A DNA stretch of 64,000 bases from Alistipes sp. (GCA_017629035.1 JAGBXX010000014.1:49983-113982); one strand, 5' to 3'. Numbered from the stretch's first letter, positions 1-10,002 are shown. Program-made: numbers and translations. Notes: generated by a model not told the origin, from the sequence alone.

Positions 1-1
1 A

Positions 2-1696
2 TTCCACGGCGAGGAGTACAACGCACGCACCAACTGGAACTTCAACAAGGATATAGATATGTGGGGCGACCAGCCAGGTGTTACGCTCGATGGTGATGGC
101 CGTGTTGTTGGCCTCAATATCTCGGGCTTTGGTGCTCGTGGTGTTGTGCCCGAGGAGATTGGTCAGCTCACAAAGCTCAAGACACTATACCTTGGCAACC
201 ACAACGAGCTCATTGGCGGCTACGAGGATCTCTCGGCACGCATCAGCGCCATGGACTACCACGACCGCTACCTTAAGCGTGATACACGTGAGGGACTCAC
301 TCCCGAGCTTCGAGATATCATAAACCGTGGCGGCGAGCTGCGCCCTATCCTGCAGTCTAAGCCCCAGAAGCGTGACGTGGCATTTGGTAATCTTACCAAC
401 GGCATCACGGGTATCTCACGTGCCATGATGCGCCTCACTGAGCTTGAGCAGTTCTACATCGCTAACTCACCTATCACCAGCGACACCTTTATCACCGAAC
501 TTGCACCAAACTCTAAGTATAAGAGCGAGGAGGAGAGCTGGAGCTGGGGTAACTTCACCATGCTTATGGACTTCGAGATATACAACTGCTCGAAGCTCGA
601 CAAGCTCCCATGCGAGATGCTCGCAGGGCTCCCTGCGCTCCAGTCGGTGAACCTGTCGATGAACCAGGGCATATCTGCCGAGCAGCTCAAGGCGGACTGG
701 GAGGCGATAATCGATGGTGCATCGGGCGACGACATCCAGATTTTGTACCTCAGTGGAAATAATCTGCGTGAGACACCCTCGCACGACTACCTCAAGCGCA
801 TGACAAAGCTCGGTCTGCTCGACCTCAACTCCAACAAGCTGGAGGTGGTGCACCCATTTGGCAAGGAGATCAACCTCACAACGATATACCTTGACTTCAA
901 CAACATCAAGGAGATCAAGGCTGCCGAGGATGGATACTTCTGCGGCATGAGCCAGCTCGAGACATTCTCATGCTCGAACAACGCCCTCACAGAGCTTCCC
1001 GACATCTTCACAGCACGCTCGGTATACACCATGCTATCGGCCGACTTCTCGTCGAACAAGATATCTAAGCTTGCAGGTGGCGAGTCTTGGCAGGGTATCA
1101 ACACCTCGACACTCAACCTTGCAAACAACCGCTTCGAGGAGCTTCCCGCACGCATCATGAAGTCGGGCTCTCGCATCGAGACACTCATGCTCAGCAGCAA
1201 CGGCATACGCAAGATTGAGGAGGGAGCACTCACAGGCCCTTATAGCTACTACATCACAACACTCGACCTGAGCTACAACCGTCTTAGCGAGATCCCCTAC
1301 AACGACTTCAGCGCTACAAACCTACCATACCTCTATGGTATAGACCTCTCGAACAATGCCCTTAGCGAGTTCCCCTACGCTCCGCTATCTATCAACTCGC
1401 TCACGGTAATCAGCGTGCGCTGCCAGCGTGACGACGAGGGTAATAGAACACTCTCGGAGTGGCCCACAGGCATAGCATCGTGCCCCAAGCTCTCGGCATT
1501 CTACATCGGCTCGAACGATCTACGCAAGATCGAAGATACCATATCGCCATATATCATGATCTTCGAGATTAAGGATAACCCTAATATCTCGATCGACCTC
1601 TCGGAGGTTTGTCCATATATCGAGATGGACTACTACCTTCTAATCTACGACTCAACCCAGGATATACGTGGCTGCGATGCACTTGATCTTGACTAA
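2..1696 (+). CDS. Leucine-rich-repeat protein, 5' end outside window
   Basis: The reading frame is already open at base 2, so the true start lies upstream; an internal ATG at 59 is not a convincing start because the upstream residues (around WNFNKDIDMWGDQPG) belong to the same fold. The visible part (about 565 residues) holds many degenerate leucine-rich repeats of the type LxxLxLSxNxLxxLP, for example around DLNSNKLEVV and LNLANNRFEELP. Such proteins in gut Bacteroidota are exported surface proteins that bind proteins or glycans; the ligand cannot be read from sequence. It is followed after 12 nt by a second repeat protein on the same strand, so it is probably the first visible gene of an operon reaching to 9110. 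Secretion signal not visible because of the truncation. Confidence 0.85.
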   Translation, partial: FHGEEYNARTNWNFNKDIDMWGDQPGVTLDGDGRVVGLNISGFGARGVVPEEIGQLTKLKTLYLGNHNELIGGYEDLSARISAMDYHDRYLKRDTREGLTPELRDIINRGGELRPILQSKPQKRDVAFGNLTNGITGISRAMMRLTELEQFYIANSPITSDTFITELAPNSKYKSEEESWSWGNFTMLMDFEIYNCSKLDKLPCEMLAGLPALQSVNLSMNQGISAEQLKADWEAIIDGASGDDIQILYLSGNNLRETPSHDYLKRMTKLGLLDLNSNKLEVVHPFGKEINLTTIYLDFNNIKEIKAAEDGYFCGMSQLETFSCSNNALTELPDIFTARSVYTMLSADFSSNKISKLAGGESWQGINTSTLNLANNRFEELPARIMKSGSRIETLMLSSNGIRKIEEGALTGPYSYYITTLDLSYNRLSEIPYNDFSATNLPYLYGIDLSNNALSEFPYAPLSINSLTVISVRCQRDDEGNRTLSEWPTGIASCPKLSAFYIGSNDLRKIEDTISPYIMIFEIKDNPNISIDLSEVCPYIEMDYYLLIYDSTQDIRGCDALDLD

Positions 1697-1708
1697 AGCT
1701 TTTGGAGT

Positions 1709-3376
1709 ATGAAAAAGAGATTATATATACTTTTTGCCCTCGTGGCCATGGTAACGACATCGTGCCAGAGGGAGATAGAGACAATACATGGTTTCGAGAC
1801 CGACCTCGCAGCAATCGAGGCTGAGGCTCATGGTGGTGAGTTCAGAGTCTCGATACGCTCTGAAAAGGAGTGGACTGCCGTAACCGACGTGCCATGGATC
1901 ATGGTATCACCGGCTAATGGCCGTGGTGAGGTGCGCTGCGTGGTGAAGATCGACTCTACACTTATCAACGACAGCCGCTCAACAAGCATACGCTTCTCGT
2001 CTGAGGGTCAGGCACTCGACATACTCGAGGTGGTGCAGCAGGGCTATGCCAAGATGATCGAGCCAAGCAGCGATGTTGTGACAATCAAGGCCTCGGCACC
2101 ACGCACAGAGCGTAACTTCGAGGTGGAGATCAACACCAACGTGGAGTTCGACATCAAGGCCGACTATGGCCAGGATGAGGAGTGGCTCAAGGTCTACGAC
2201 TACTCGCTCACGCTCGACCGTGGAGCACGTCCACGCAAGACTGTGCTGAGCATAGACTGGAAGATGAACTCCGTGCCCGAGGCTCGTGAGGCAACGCTCA
2301 GACTATGCACCAAGTCGGGCGAGGAGTTATCGAAGATATGCGTTCGTCAGGCGGCAGCACCTCTTATCGAGGATAGTCGTGCGGGCGACTCGCTGGCGAT
2401 TGTGACAATCTACGAGAAGCTCAACTGCTGGGCCGAGAGCACAATATCGACCACCGAGAGCATGAGCCACTGGGAGGCAATACGTCTATGGGAGGCGTCC
2501 GACCGTACACTCCCATGCAAGGAGGCGATAGGCCGTGTGCGTGACCTCGACTTGAGCTACTTCAACACCGAGGATGATCTTCCTGTGGAGCTCAAATATC
2601 TCAAGTATCTCGAGACTCTATCGCTCTATGGCAATGTAAATACCATGATTAAGGATATTCACATCTGCGAGGAGCTGTGCGATCTGGAGTATTTGAAGGC
2701 TCTGCGTATCGGCGCATTTGGTCTTGTGGAGCTTCCAGAGAGCTTCGTTAAGCTCGGCGACACGCTCGAGACCCTTGATCTTAACTCGAACAACTTTGTC
2801 GAGATTCCAGCGATCCTCACTCAGGAGAACTTCCCACAGCTCAGATCCCTCGACCTTTCGAGCAACCGTCGACACATCATCGCCGACCTACGCTCTGCTA
2901 CATCCTTTGACAAGGGTGTAGGTATGCACGACAAGGGCGAGCGTCTACGCAAACTATTCATGTGGGAGAACCTCGAGGAGCTCCTCCTCTCGTACAACTA
3001 CCTCGAGGGAGGCATTCCAGAGTTTGAGCCAGGGGTTGATGGCGTAAGAGCATATAGCGCCGAGGATGTCACAGAGCGTGGCGACTCGATTAACTGGGCT
3101 GTGGAGCGAGGCTTGCCCTACATCCTTCCAAACATGCGTCGCCTGATGATCAACCTCAACTACTTCACAGGCAACATCCCCGACTGGTTACTCTACCACC
3201 CACGACTTCTGGAGTGGAGTCCCGAGAACCTTATCTACGTTCAGCAGGAGAAGGGCGTGGATAGCAACGGCAGAGCAGTGGGATTCTCCAACCAGCCTAC
3301 ATCGCGCGAGTACTATTTCGAGAAGTATCCGCTGCTTCGTGATCGTTTTGAGTTTAACGACGTAATTGAGGAGTAA
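1709..3376 (+). CDS. BACON-domain, leucine-rich-repeat lipoprotein
   Basis: The N-terminus has a lipoprotein signal ending in TTSC (Cys at about residue 19). Residues about 25-115 and 120-215 look like two BACON-type beta-sandwich domains (pattern EWTAVTDVPWIMVSPANG, then a strand and VVQQGYA), a module common in Bacteroidota surface proteins. The C-terminal half (about 270-500) contains leucine-rich repeats such as LETLDLNSNNFVEIP. The protein is probably anchored in the outer membrane and displayed outward. It sits 12 nt after another repeat protein and 1 nt before the ATG of a subtilisin-like lipoprotein, so co-transcription is very likely. Family features are established; any ligand or partnership with the protease is inference. 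Confidence 0.85.
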   Translation: MKKRLYILFALVAMVTTSCQREIETIHGFETDLAAIEAEAHGGEFRVSIRSEKEWTAVTDVPWIMVSPANGRGEVRCVVKIDSTLINDSRSTSIRFSSEGQALDILEVVQQGYAKMIEPSSDVVTIKASAPRTERNFEVEINTNVEFDIKADYGQDEEWLKVYDYSLTLDRGARPRKTVLSIDWKMNSVPEAREATLRLCTKSGEELSKICVRQAAAPLIEDSRAGDSLAIVTIYEKLNCWAESTISTTESMSHWEAIRLWEASDRTLPCKEAIGRVRDLDLSYFNTEDDLPVELKYLKYLETLSLYGNVNTMIKDIHICEELCDLEYLKALRIGAFGLVELPESFVKLGDTLETLDLNSNNFVEIPAILTQENFPQLRSLDLSSNRRHIIADLRSATSFDKGVGMHDKGERLRKLFMWENLEELLLSYNYLEGGIPEFEPGVDGVRAYSAEDVTERGDSINWAVERGLPYILPNMRRLMINLNYFTGNIPDWLLYHPRLLEWSPENLIYVQQEKGVDSNGRAVGFSNQPTSREYYFEKYPLLRDRFEFNDVIEE

Positions 3377-3377
3377 T

Positions 3378-5417
3378 ATGAGAAGATTTATCATACTTTT
3401 GGCTCTTGCGGCTATGGGCACGGCCTGCACCAAAGATTTTGAGCCAACACCCATAGTTGGGGGCGACAACACTCTTAATATACCATTCGACGCTACGCAG
3501 GGCGAGATTATCATCAAGTTCAAGCCAGAGATGGAGTCTATTCTCGACATGACAATGACTCGCTCTGGAGCTGAGGCCACACGTTCGGGCATACCCTCGA
3601 CCGACGAGGTGCTCGACATTCTGGGAGCATACTCCTTTGAGCGAGTATTTCCCGTAGACCCTCGCCACGAGGAGCGCACACGTGAGTCGGGCCTGCACCT
3701 ATGGTATATCGTGCACTTTGACCACAACGAGGATATAGCCTCGGCCTACGAGCGCCTATCGCAGCTTGGCGAGGTCGATAAGTTGCAGTGCAACCGCAAT
3801 ATTGAGCGTGCCTACAACCCTGCATCTAATCCACGCTTTATCAGCTGCGAGGAGGCTAATGCCTACGCCACAACACGTAGCTCCGAGGGGGCATTCAACG
3901 ACCCTGAGCTCTATCGTCAGTGGTGCTACATCAACGATGGCACCGCCCCCTTTGCTCAGGAGTGGGCTGCGGTAATCGAGGGCTGCGACGCTGGCTGCGA
4001 GGAGGCCTGGAAGCTATGCACAGGCGACGAGGATATCATCGTCGCGGTATTCGACGAGGCGGTGATGTGGAACCATCCCGACCTCCAGGATAATATATGG
4101 GTAAACCATGCCGAGGAGCTCCATGCGGGCAAGGATGGTGACGGCAACGGATATATCGATGACCGCTATGGTTATAACTTTGTGCGCAACACAGGTATTA
4201 CATCCTGGACATCGAACGGCAGCACAGGCCATGGCACTCACGTTGCTGGCACAGTGGCCGCAGTGAACGACAACGGCATAGGCTGCGCAGGTATCGCTGG
4301 TGGTGGCAAGGGCAAGGGCGGCGTGAAGATCATGACCTGCCAGCTCTTTGACGGCATGAACACCTGCTCACTGGCCATGGAGGCACGTGCGATGAAGTAT
4401 GCTGCCGACAATGGTGCCGTTATCATACAGTGTTCATGGGGTTATAACTCCTCGAAGTCAAATGCTATTTTGGGCTACACCCCAGGCCCTGCAACCGAAG
4501 AGGAGTGGGCAGCGCTCTACCCTCTGGAGAAGGAGGCTATCGACTACTTTGTGCACTGCGCCGGCTCGCCTAATGGTGTCATTGACGGAGGTCTTGCGAT
4601 ATTTGCCTCGGGCAACGAGTACGCAGCGCAGTCGTCGTTCCCTGCAGCATACTCTAAGTGCATCTCCGTTGCAGCTCTTGCTGCCGACTACACCCCAGCC
4701 TCATACTCGAACTATGGTAGCGAGGTGTTGCTCTCTGCACCAGGTGGCGATATGGAGTACTACGGCACACCAGGCATGAGCGACAACCAGTACAACGATA
4801 GCGGCATATTGTGCGAGCAGGGAGGTATCTTCTCAACGCTTGTCTTGAACGGCGTGGCGGGCTACGGATACTACGAGGGTACGTCGATGGCATGTCCTCA
4901 TGTAGCGGGTGTTGCAGCTCTTGGACTATCCTATGCTAAGCAGCTCAAGCGCCACTTCACAGCCGAGGAGTTCCGTAGTCTGATGTATACTTCGGCTCGA
5001 GATATAGACAACTACTTCGTAGGAGAGAAGCTCTACTACCTACACCACGAGTCGGCAGGTGCTACGCCTACGAAGATGAACCTCGAGGAGTATCGTGGCA
5101 AGATGGGTCGTCTGACCGACGCTGGTGCGCTACTCAAGGCTATCGAGGGCAGCGGTCGAGATATGATACTTCCGAACATCTGCCTTGGCGTGGGTGCTAC
5201 AACAAAGCTCAACCTCGACGACTACTTCACAACAGAGGCAACAGGCGTAGAGGTCGGCAACAGCGCCATAGCGACAGCCAAGCTCGAGGGCAAGATTGTG
5301 ACAATCGAGGCTATTGCTGAGGGGCAGACAACACTCACACTCAAGTTCTCGGACGGCACCGAGCAGAGGTCGACAATCACCGTGCGCCGAAGCACAAACG
5401 ACAAGGGTTGGTTGTAA
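3378..5417 (+). CDS. Subtilisin-like (S8) serine protease lipoprotein
   Basis: Start taken at the ATG 3378, directly after the upstream stop, with GAGGAG before it; this gives a lipoprotein signal ending in GTAC. The catalytic triad is visible: Asp near residue 226 (VAVFDEAV then NHPDL), His near 285 (GHGTHVAG) and Ser near 503 (GTSMACPHVAG), plus the oxyanion Asn in IFASGNE. Residues about 25-150 resemble a subtilase propeptide (IIIKFKPEM), so the enzyme is probably made as a zymogen. The Asp motif reads DEA rather than the usual D-T/S-G. About 90 residues follow the catalytic core as a beta-rich tail. It is co-oriented with two leucine-rich-repeat proteins, suggesting a joint surface role (inference); the substrate is unknown. 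Confidence 0.92.
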   Translation: MRRFIILLALAAMGTACTKDFEPTPIVGGDNTLNIPFDATQGEIIIKFKPEMESILDMTMTRSGAEATRSGIPSTDEVLDILGAYSFERVFPVDPRHEERTRESGLHLWYIVHFDHNEDIASAYERLSQLGEVDKLQCNRNIERAYNPASNPRFISCEEANAYATTRSSEGAFNDPELYRQWCYINDGTAPFAQEWAAVIEGCDAGCEEAWKLCTGDEDIIVAVFDEAVMWNHPDLQDNIWVNHAEELHAGKDGDGNGYIDDRYGYNFVRNTGITSWTSNGSTGHGTHVAGTVAAVNDNGIGCAGIAGGGKGKGGVKIMTCQLFDGMNTCSLAMEARAMKYAADNGAVIIQCSWGYNSSKSNAILGYTPGPATEEEWAALYPLEKEAIDYFVHCAGSPNGVIDGGLAIFASGNEYAAQSSFPAAYSKCISVAALAADYTPASYSNYGSEVLLSAPGGDMEYYGTPGMSDNQYNDSGILCEQGGIFSTLVLNGVAGYGYYEGTSMACPHVAGVAALGLSYAKQLKRHFTAEEFRSLMYTSARDIDNYFVGEKLYYLHHESAGATPTKMNLEEYRGKMGRLTDAGALLKAIEGSGRDMILPNICLGVGATTKLNLDDYFTTEATGVEVGNSAIATAKLEGKIVTIEAIAEGQTTLTLKFSDGTEQRSTITVRRSTNDKGWL

Positions 5418-5419
5418 GG

Positions 5420-6202
5420 ATGCGACTGGTAAGGCATATAGCAGCTATTGTGACTCTTCTGGGCCTTGCTCTCCAGAGCGTAAGCGCACAGAGCGACAGG
5501 CTCCCTACACGTGAGGAGCTTGAGGGCGCTGTGCACCCCAAGCTCTCTATCACCGCTAAGCGAGGTGTTGCGGCCGAGAGTGCCACGATAGATATTGGCA
5601 CAATAGAGAGCACGACGAGTGCAACGTGTGAGTTTGTAGTGCGCAACACCACATCGAGCACGGTGGTCATCACCCAGCTACGCTCAACATGCAGCTGCCT
5701 CAAACTACTCACACGCCCCAAGGCACTACGTGCAGGAGAGAGCATGGCAATCGAGGTGGAGTTCAACCCCTCGGGGCGTGAGGGTAAGTTCAGCAAGGAG
5801 GTATACATCTACACCTCGCTCGATGGCAACTACCCCACCGAGAAGCTGACGCTCAAGGGCGAGATATTGTCTAAGGATGAGTGGTCGCACCTACCTGTAC
5901 GAATGGGTGTTCTGCGCCTGAGTCGCAAGAGCGTAACCCTTGATAACAAGAGCCGCTCGGCACGCATCGTAGTGGTCAACACCTCGGCAAACCCCATAAC
6001 TCTAACCTCAAATCCAACAACACCAGGTATAGAGTTTCGCACCGAGCCTCGGGTGCTTATGCCCAACGTGGAGTCCGACATTGTGATTAGCTACAAAACC
6101 ACGAAGGAGATTACCAGCGAGATAGAGAGCATGTTGATAATCGAGGGGTGCGGCACAGCACGCCCAACAGAACGAATGATAAAGATAAAAATAAGAAGAT
6201 AG
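5420..6202 (+). CDS. DUF1573 exported protein
   Basis: Start placed at the ATG 5420, 2 nt after the protease stop. A cleavable signal peptide ends near VSAQS. The region around residues 45-135 matches the DUF1573 pattern: IDIGTIESTTSATCEFVVRN, a TCSC motif, then VEFNPSGREGKFSKEVYIYT, an ASH/HYDIN-like immunoglobulin fold. A second, weaker Ig-like unit follows (about 150-260). DUF1573 proteins are very common in Bacteroidota periplasm or envelope, with no settled function. The tight spacing to the genes on both sides makes it part of the surface operon. Identification of the family is firm; role unknown. Confidence 0.85.
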   Translation: MRLVRHIAAIVTLLGLALQSVSAQSDRLPTREELEGAVHPKLSITAKRGVAAESATIDIGTIESTTSATCEFVVRNTTSSTVVITQLRSTCSCLKLLTRPKALRAGESMAIEVEFNPSGREGKFSKEVYIYTSLDGNYPTEKLTLKGEILSKDEWSHLPVRMGVLRLSRKSVTLDNKSRSARIVVVNTSANPITLTSNPTTPGIEFRTEPRVLMPNVESDIVISYKTTKEITSEIESMLIIEGCGTARPTERMIKIKIRR

Positions 6203-6204
6203 AT

Positions 6205-6657
6205 ATGAGATATTTCAAACCAATTTGCCTCATTGCGGCACTCTTAAGTCTTGTTGCTATGACAAGCTGCGAGAGGCCTACACCAACACCCCAGAGTGAG
6301 AAAATCGCTCTCACGTACCAGATAATTGATGGCTGCTGGCAGCTCAGCCACCTGCAGGGCACGCCAATTTCGGAAGATACCTATCTATATATAGAGTTTG
6401 ACCGCACGCAGCACCGCTACACCATGTGGGATAATATGGACTCTATGTATGGCACCAAGACCACAGGCACATTTGCTATCAGCGAGCAGGATGGCACCTA
6501 CACCCTATCGGGTACATACGACTATGGCGTGGGCGTGTGGAACAACAAATATATCGTAGAGCTACCTGATGAGGATAGTATGTTGTGGAGGTCACAGGGC
6601 GAAAATTATGAGGTGATGGAGTTTGTGCGCATTGACAATATTCCCGAGCTGAACTAA
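6205..6657 (+). CDS. Lipocalin-like lipoprotein
   Basis: ATG 6205 lies 2 nt after the DUF1573 stop. The first residues form a lipoprotein signal ending MTSC (Cys at about residue 21). The mature part of about 130 residues begins with a segment IIDGCWQLSHLQG followed by strands ending with a tyrosine- and tryptophan-rich beta pattern, as in the small lipocalin-like proteins of Bacteroidota. This points to a single beta-barrel domain that could bind a small hydrophobic ligand, but no binding residue is recognised. Probably co-transcribed with the genes before and after it. The lipocalin assignment is from pattern only. Confidence 0.75.
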   Translation: MRYFKPICLIAALLSLVAMTSCERPTPTPQSEKIALTYQIIDGCWQLSHLQGTPISEDTYLYIEFDRTQHRYTMWDNMDSMYGTKTTGTFAISEQDGTYTLSGTYDYGVGVWNNKYIVELPDEDSMLWRSQGENYEVMEFVRIDNIPELN

Positions 6658-6683
6658 AATAACAACTAATATAAAACTAAACT

Positions 6684-9110
6684 ATGAAGATCAGACAATT
6701 TGCAGTCGCTATTATGGCGGCGGTTGTTGCACTCGCAGGATGGAGTTGCGACAAGGAGCCTACTGAGACTCCCGTGGAGAAGCCAACGATTGGCATCATG
6801 GAGCCTGAGTTCAACGCCGAGACTATGGAGCTCAGCGTGATGATCGCCCCATCGACCGACACCGAGGCGTGGTACTGGATGGTTAAGGGTGGCATCGACA
6901 CCGATGATGCTATGATGACCAAGGAGGAGGGCGCAGCAGCCAAGGAGATTAAGTTCACGGTTAAGTATGGTGTGGAGTACACTATCACTGCCTATGCCGA
7001 GAACAAGGCGGGCAAGAGCGACATCGCAGAGAAGAAGTTCTGCGCTATGCCCGAGGGTGAGGTGGCTCTAACGATTGGCGAGATTACCATCAACGAAGAT
7101 ACATCTATGGCAGAGGCCACTATCTACCCATCGAAGGCTACCGAGGTGTGGTACTGGCAGAGCTATGCTACGGATGAGGACAACTCTACATTGGACTGGA
7201 ACGTCGTGGAGGGCAACACAGAGATGGTTATCAGCTTCCCATACACTTGGGGTAAGACTATGGAGCTTCGTGCCTATGCCGAGTGTGGTAACATCACAAG
7301 CGATATAGTTACAGCAGAGTGCTTCTTCGAGCTTGCAGTGCCTACAATCACAGTATCTAAGCCTCACTTCGACGAGGCAACGATGACCGTGAGCTTCGAC
7401 GTTACACCATCGGAGGAGACAGACCACTGGTGCTATGGCATCAAGGGTGGCCAGCAGACAACAATCGAGGGCAACGAGGCCAAGAGTGTAGAGTTCAAGG
7501 TTGAGTACGACAAGGAGTACGAGTTTATCTTCCGTGCAGAGAATGCTATCAACGAGGGCGAGGAGAAGGTTGTTGACTTCTGCGTTATCTCTCCAGTAGC
7601 TGAGGTTACTATCGAAAACCTTACAGCCTACACTCTCGACGCTGTTGTAACAAAGAAGGAGCACTGCGTACGCTATGTGGCAGGTATTGTTCACACATCG
7701 GCTTACGACCGCAACACCTTCGTAGAGCAGGCACAGGCCTCGCTCAACCCAGATCCAAGCTACCCATTTGCTGTATTTAACTCAGCAACCGAGAGCCGCA
7801 CATTCTCTGAGCAGGATCTCGTGCGCAACTCACGCACAGATAGCAACGAGAATGCTGGTATCATCCTTCTGCCAAATACTTCGTACACAATTGCCATATA
7901 TGGCGAGAACCAGAAGGGTAACTACACCGTTACAACCAAGGAGGTAGTTGTCCCCGAGGCAGTGATCAACGGCGATACTGCTATCAGCGTCGAGGTATCT
8001 GAGGTAGGACTTACATCGGCTAAGGCTACGATAACTGCTGAGGCTGGCTGCAAGGTGCTCTCAGGATATATCGACCCAGCACTTGCTAAGGCCGACACTG
8101 AGAATCCTTTCGACTTCGAGGGTAAGAGCGACCAGGAGATCAAGGCCTACATCGCAAGTGCGGTGAAGGGTGTGCCTACAATCTACACCGAGCCATTCAC
8201 ATATACTCTCAGCGATCTCTTTGCTATCGACACTGAGTATATCGCCTACGCCGTAGCTATCAAGGATGGCAAGATTGGTGAGGTTACATTCGAGCCATTC
8301 AAGACCTTGCGTCCTTCGCTCACGGGCGTAGCAGAGATCACTGCTGCCGAGATCGTGCCACAGACATCTCACGAGACTCTCACCGTAAAGCTCACCGTAG
8401 ACAGCAATGCCCAGAAGGTACGTCTTTATGCAGCTCCTGCGTCTGACCACTCAGCCTACGCCGACAACCTTGAGTATGTAATGGATGCTGACGAGTATCA
8501 GAACTACCGCGAGGAGTACAACATCGAGAATGGCGTGGCTACATGCGTCGTTGACATCTACCACCCTGCTGCTAACTACTACATGTACGCTTCGGCAGTA
8601 GATGCTAATGGTCGTGCAGGTAAGATGGTATGTGTAACTAAGCTCGCTGGCCTCGACACTGAGTACTACACTACGATGGAGGAGGTTATCGAGGAGGGCT
8701 CACTCAGCTATAAGGGTACTGGCGATGCAACACTCTTAGTCGAGGTTCAGGATGTTGTCGACGACCGTATCAGCGCAGTGCTCACAGCAACACAGTTCAG
8801 CGACAATGTTGACAAGGTATGGTTCATCCGCTACAACGGTAAGATCTCAGAGGTAGAGAGCCAGGTTAAGGAGGCTCTTGTTGAGTATGTGGAGAAGAAC
8901 AAGATTATCGGCTCGTACAAGATTGCCAAGGAGGATATCGGCGTTAAGTATATCGACGGCGGCAGCTCATGGGATCCTAAGTACGAGGCACTTCAGTCGT
9001 ACGACGACCAGTGGGGCGGCGACATAGTCGTGATGGTTATCCTTGATACTGACGGCAAGGTTAAGATTCACAGCTACTATGCTGCGGGCCGTGATGTTAC
9101 AAAACTCTAA
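6684..9110 (+). CDS. Large multi-repeat (FN3-like) surface lipoprotein
   Basis: A lipoprotein signal ends in GWSC (Cys near residue 22). The N-terminal 300 residues contain three tandem units of about 85-90 residues, each with a strand carrying PS-x-x-T-E-x-W-Y-W or a variant (APSTDTEAWYWM, YPSKATEVWYWQ, TPSEETDHWCYG) and a later strand Y-x-I-x-A-Y-A-E-N. These look like fibronectin-type-III-like or related beta-sandwich repeats. The rest (about 310-808) continues as beta-rich units. No catalytic motif is seen. A long adhesin-like or scaffold lipoprotein is the simplest reading. It closes the operon: a strong hairpin follows at 9131. The same W-Y repeat style recurs in the lipoprotein at 17198. 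Confidence 0.82.
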   Translation: MKIRQFAVAIMAAVVALAGWSCDKEPTETPVEKPTIGIMEPEFNAETMELSVMIAPSTDTEAWYWMVKGGIDTDDAMMTKEEGAAAKEIKFTVKYGVEYTITAYAENKAGKSDIAEKKFCAMPEGEVALTIGEITINEDTSMAEATIYPSKATEVWYWQSYATDEDNSTLDWNVVEGNTEMVISFPYTWGKTMELRAYAECGNITSDIVTAECFFELAVPTITVSKPHFDEATMTVSFDVTPSEETDHWCYGIKGGQQTTIEGNEAKSVEFKVEYDKEYEFIFRAENAINEGEEKVVDFCVISPVAEVTIENLTAYTLDAVVTKKEHCVRYVAGIVHTSAYDRNTFVEQAQASLNPDPSYPFAVFNSATESRTFSEQDLVRNSRTDSNENAGIILLPNTSYTIAIYGENQKGNYTVTTKEVVVPEAVINGDTAISVEVSEVGLTSAKATITAEAGCKVLSGYIDPALAKADTENPFDFEGKSDQEIKAYIASAVKGVPTIYTEPFTYTLSDLFAIDTEYIAYAVAIKDGKIGEVTFEPFKTLRPSLTGVAEITAAEIVPQTSHETLTVKLTVDSNAQKVRLYAAPASDHSAYADNLEYVMDADEYQNYREEYNIENGVATCVVDIYHPAANYYMYASAVDANGRAGKMVCVTKLAGLDTEYYTTMEEVIEEGSLSYKGTGDATLLVEVQDVVDDRISAVLTATQFSDNVDKVWFIRYNGKISEVESQVKEALVEYVEKNKIIGSYKIAKEDIGVKYIDGGSSWDPKYEALQSYDDQWGGDIVVMVILDTDGKVKIHSYYAAGRDVTKL

Positions 9111-9130
9111 GCCCTAAGCCTGAAATAACA

Positions 9131-9167
9131 AAAGAGGCACTACCCATTGCGGTAGTGCCTCTTTTCG
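9131..9167. terminator. Bidirectional terminator between convergent genes
   Basis: A perfect 14-bp inverted repeat AAAGAGGCACTACC / GGTAGTGCCTCTTT with a 6-nt loop (9131-9144 and 9151-9164) and T or A tracts on both sides. It lies between the surface operon (+) and lpxA (-), and can serve both. Confidence 0.88.
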
Positions 9168-9185
9168 ATATTGCCTCATGTATTA

Positions 9186-9971
9186 TTATCGACGTGACAT
9201 ATACTGCTTGATCACACCACGCTTAGAGCCACGAATAAACTCGATAAGCTTGTTGCGCTCTGCACTCTCAGGGATCTCTGCCTCGGCCTTATCGCAGCCT
9301 GCAAGGTAGTTGAGCTCGCTCTGGAACAAAACTCGGCAAGTGTTGTGGATAGACTCGATCTGCTCTGAGCTAAAGCCACGGCGTGAAAGACCCACTTTAT
9401 TGATACCTGCGTAGTGAGTCTCGCCATTTGTTGCGATGATAAATGGAGGAACATCCTGAGTAACAAGAGCGCCACCCTGAATCATTGCATGGTCACCCAC
9501 ATGAATCCACTGATGGAGTGCTGCGTGGCCACCGATAACTACCCAGTCGCCAATCTCAACCTCGCCGGCAAGCGACACTCGGTTGGCAATAACACAGTTG
9601 CTACCCACAACATCGTCGTGTGCAACGTGTACATAGGCCATAAGGAGGTTGTTGTTGCCAACAACAGTAGTGCCACGTGATGCAGTACCACGAGCAATGG
9701 TCACACACTCACGGATATCATTGTTATCGCCGATAACGGCTGTTGTCTGCTCGCCCGCAAACTTAAGATCCTGAGGCAAGCAAGCGATACATGCGCCTGG
9801 GTGAACCTTGTTGCCCTTGCCAAGACGTGCGCCATTGTAGATAATGGCATGAGGGCCAATCCAACAATCATCGCCGATTACTACGTCGCCCTCAACGTAG
9901 GCAAAAGGCTCAATGGTTACGTTCTTACCGATCTTTGCATCGGGATGTACGTATGCCAAATTACTAATCAT
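9186..9971 (-). CDS. lpxA: UDP-N-acetylglucosamine acyltransferase LpxA
   Basis: The first enzyme of lipid A synthesis moves a 3-hydroxyacyl chain from acyl carrier protein to UDP-GlcNAc in the cytoplasm. The 261-residue protein has the left-handed beta-helix built of hexapeptide repeats (VHPDAKIGKNVTIEPFAYVE and following) and an LpxA-type C-terminal helical part. The catalytic His region AYVHVAHDDVV is visible. I start it at ATG 9971, where the family alignment begins (MISNLAYVHP); a longer frame would run into the upstream gene. It lies 31 nt after lpxC-fabZ and is probably co-transcribed with it. Confidence 0.95.
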   Translation of the reverse strand: MISNLAYVHPDAKIGKNVTIEPFAYVEGDVVIGDDCWIGPHAIIYNGARLGKGNKVHPGACIACLPQDLKFAGEQTTAVIGDNNDIRECVTIARGTASRGTTVVGNNNLLMAYVHVAHDDVVGSNCVIANRVSLAGEVEIGDWVVIGGHAALHQWIHVGDHAMIQGGALVTQDVPPFIIATNGETHYAGINKVGLSRRGFSSEQIESIHNTCRVLFQSELNYLAGCDKAEAEIPESAERNKLIEFIRGSKRGVIKQYMSRR

Positions 9972-10002
9972 ATAAAAGTTAATTTTGTTTGTGTCCTTAC
10001 AG

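Noticed and set aside
7068-7694. Open frame of 208 codons on the minus strand inside the large lipoprotein
   Set aside because: Antisense shadow with a Cys/Leu-rich, non-protein-like composition.
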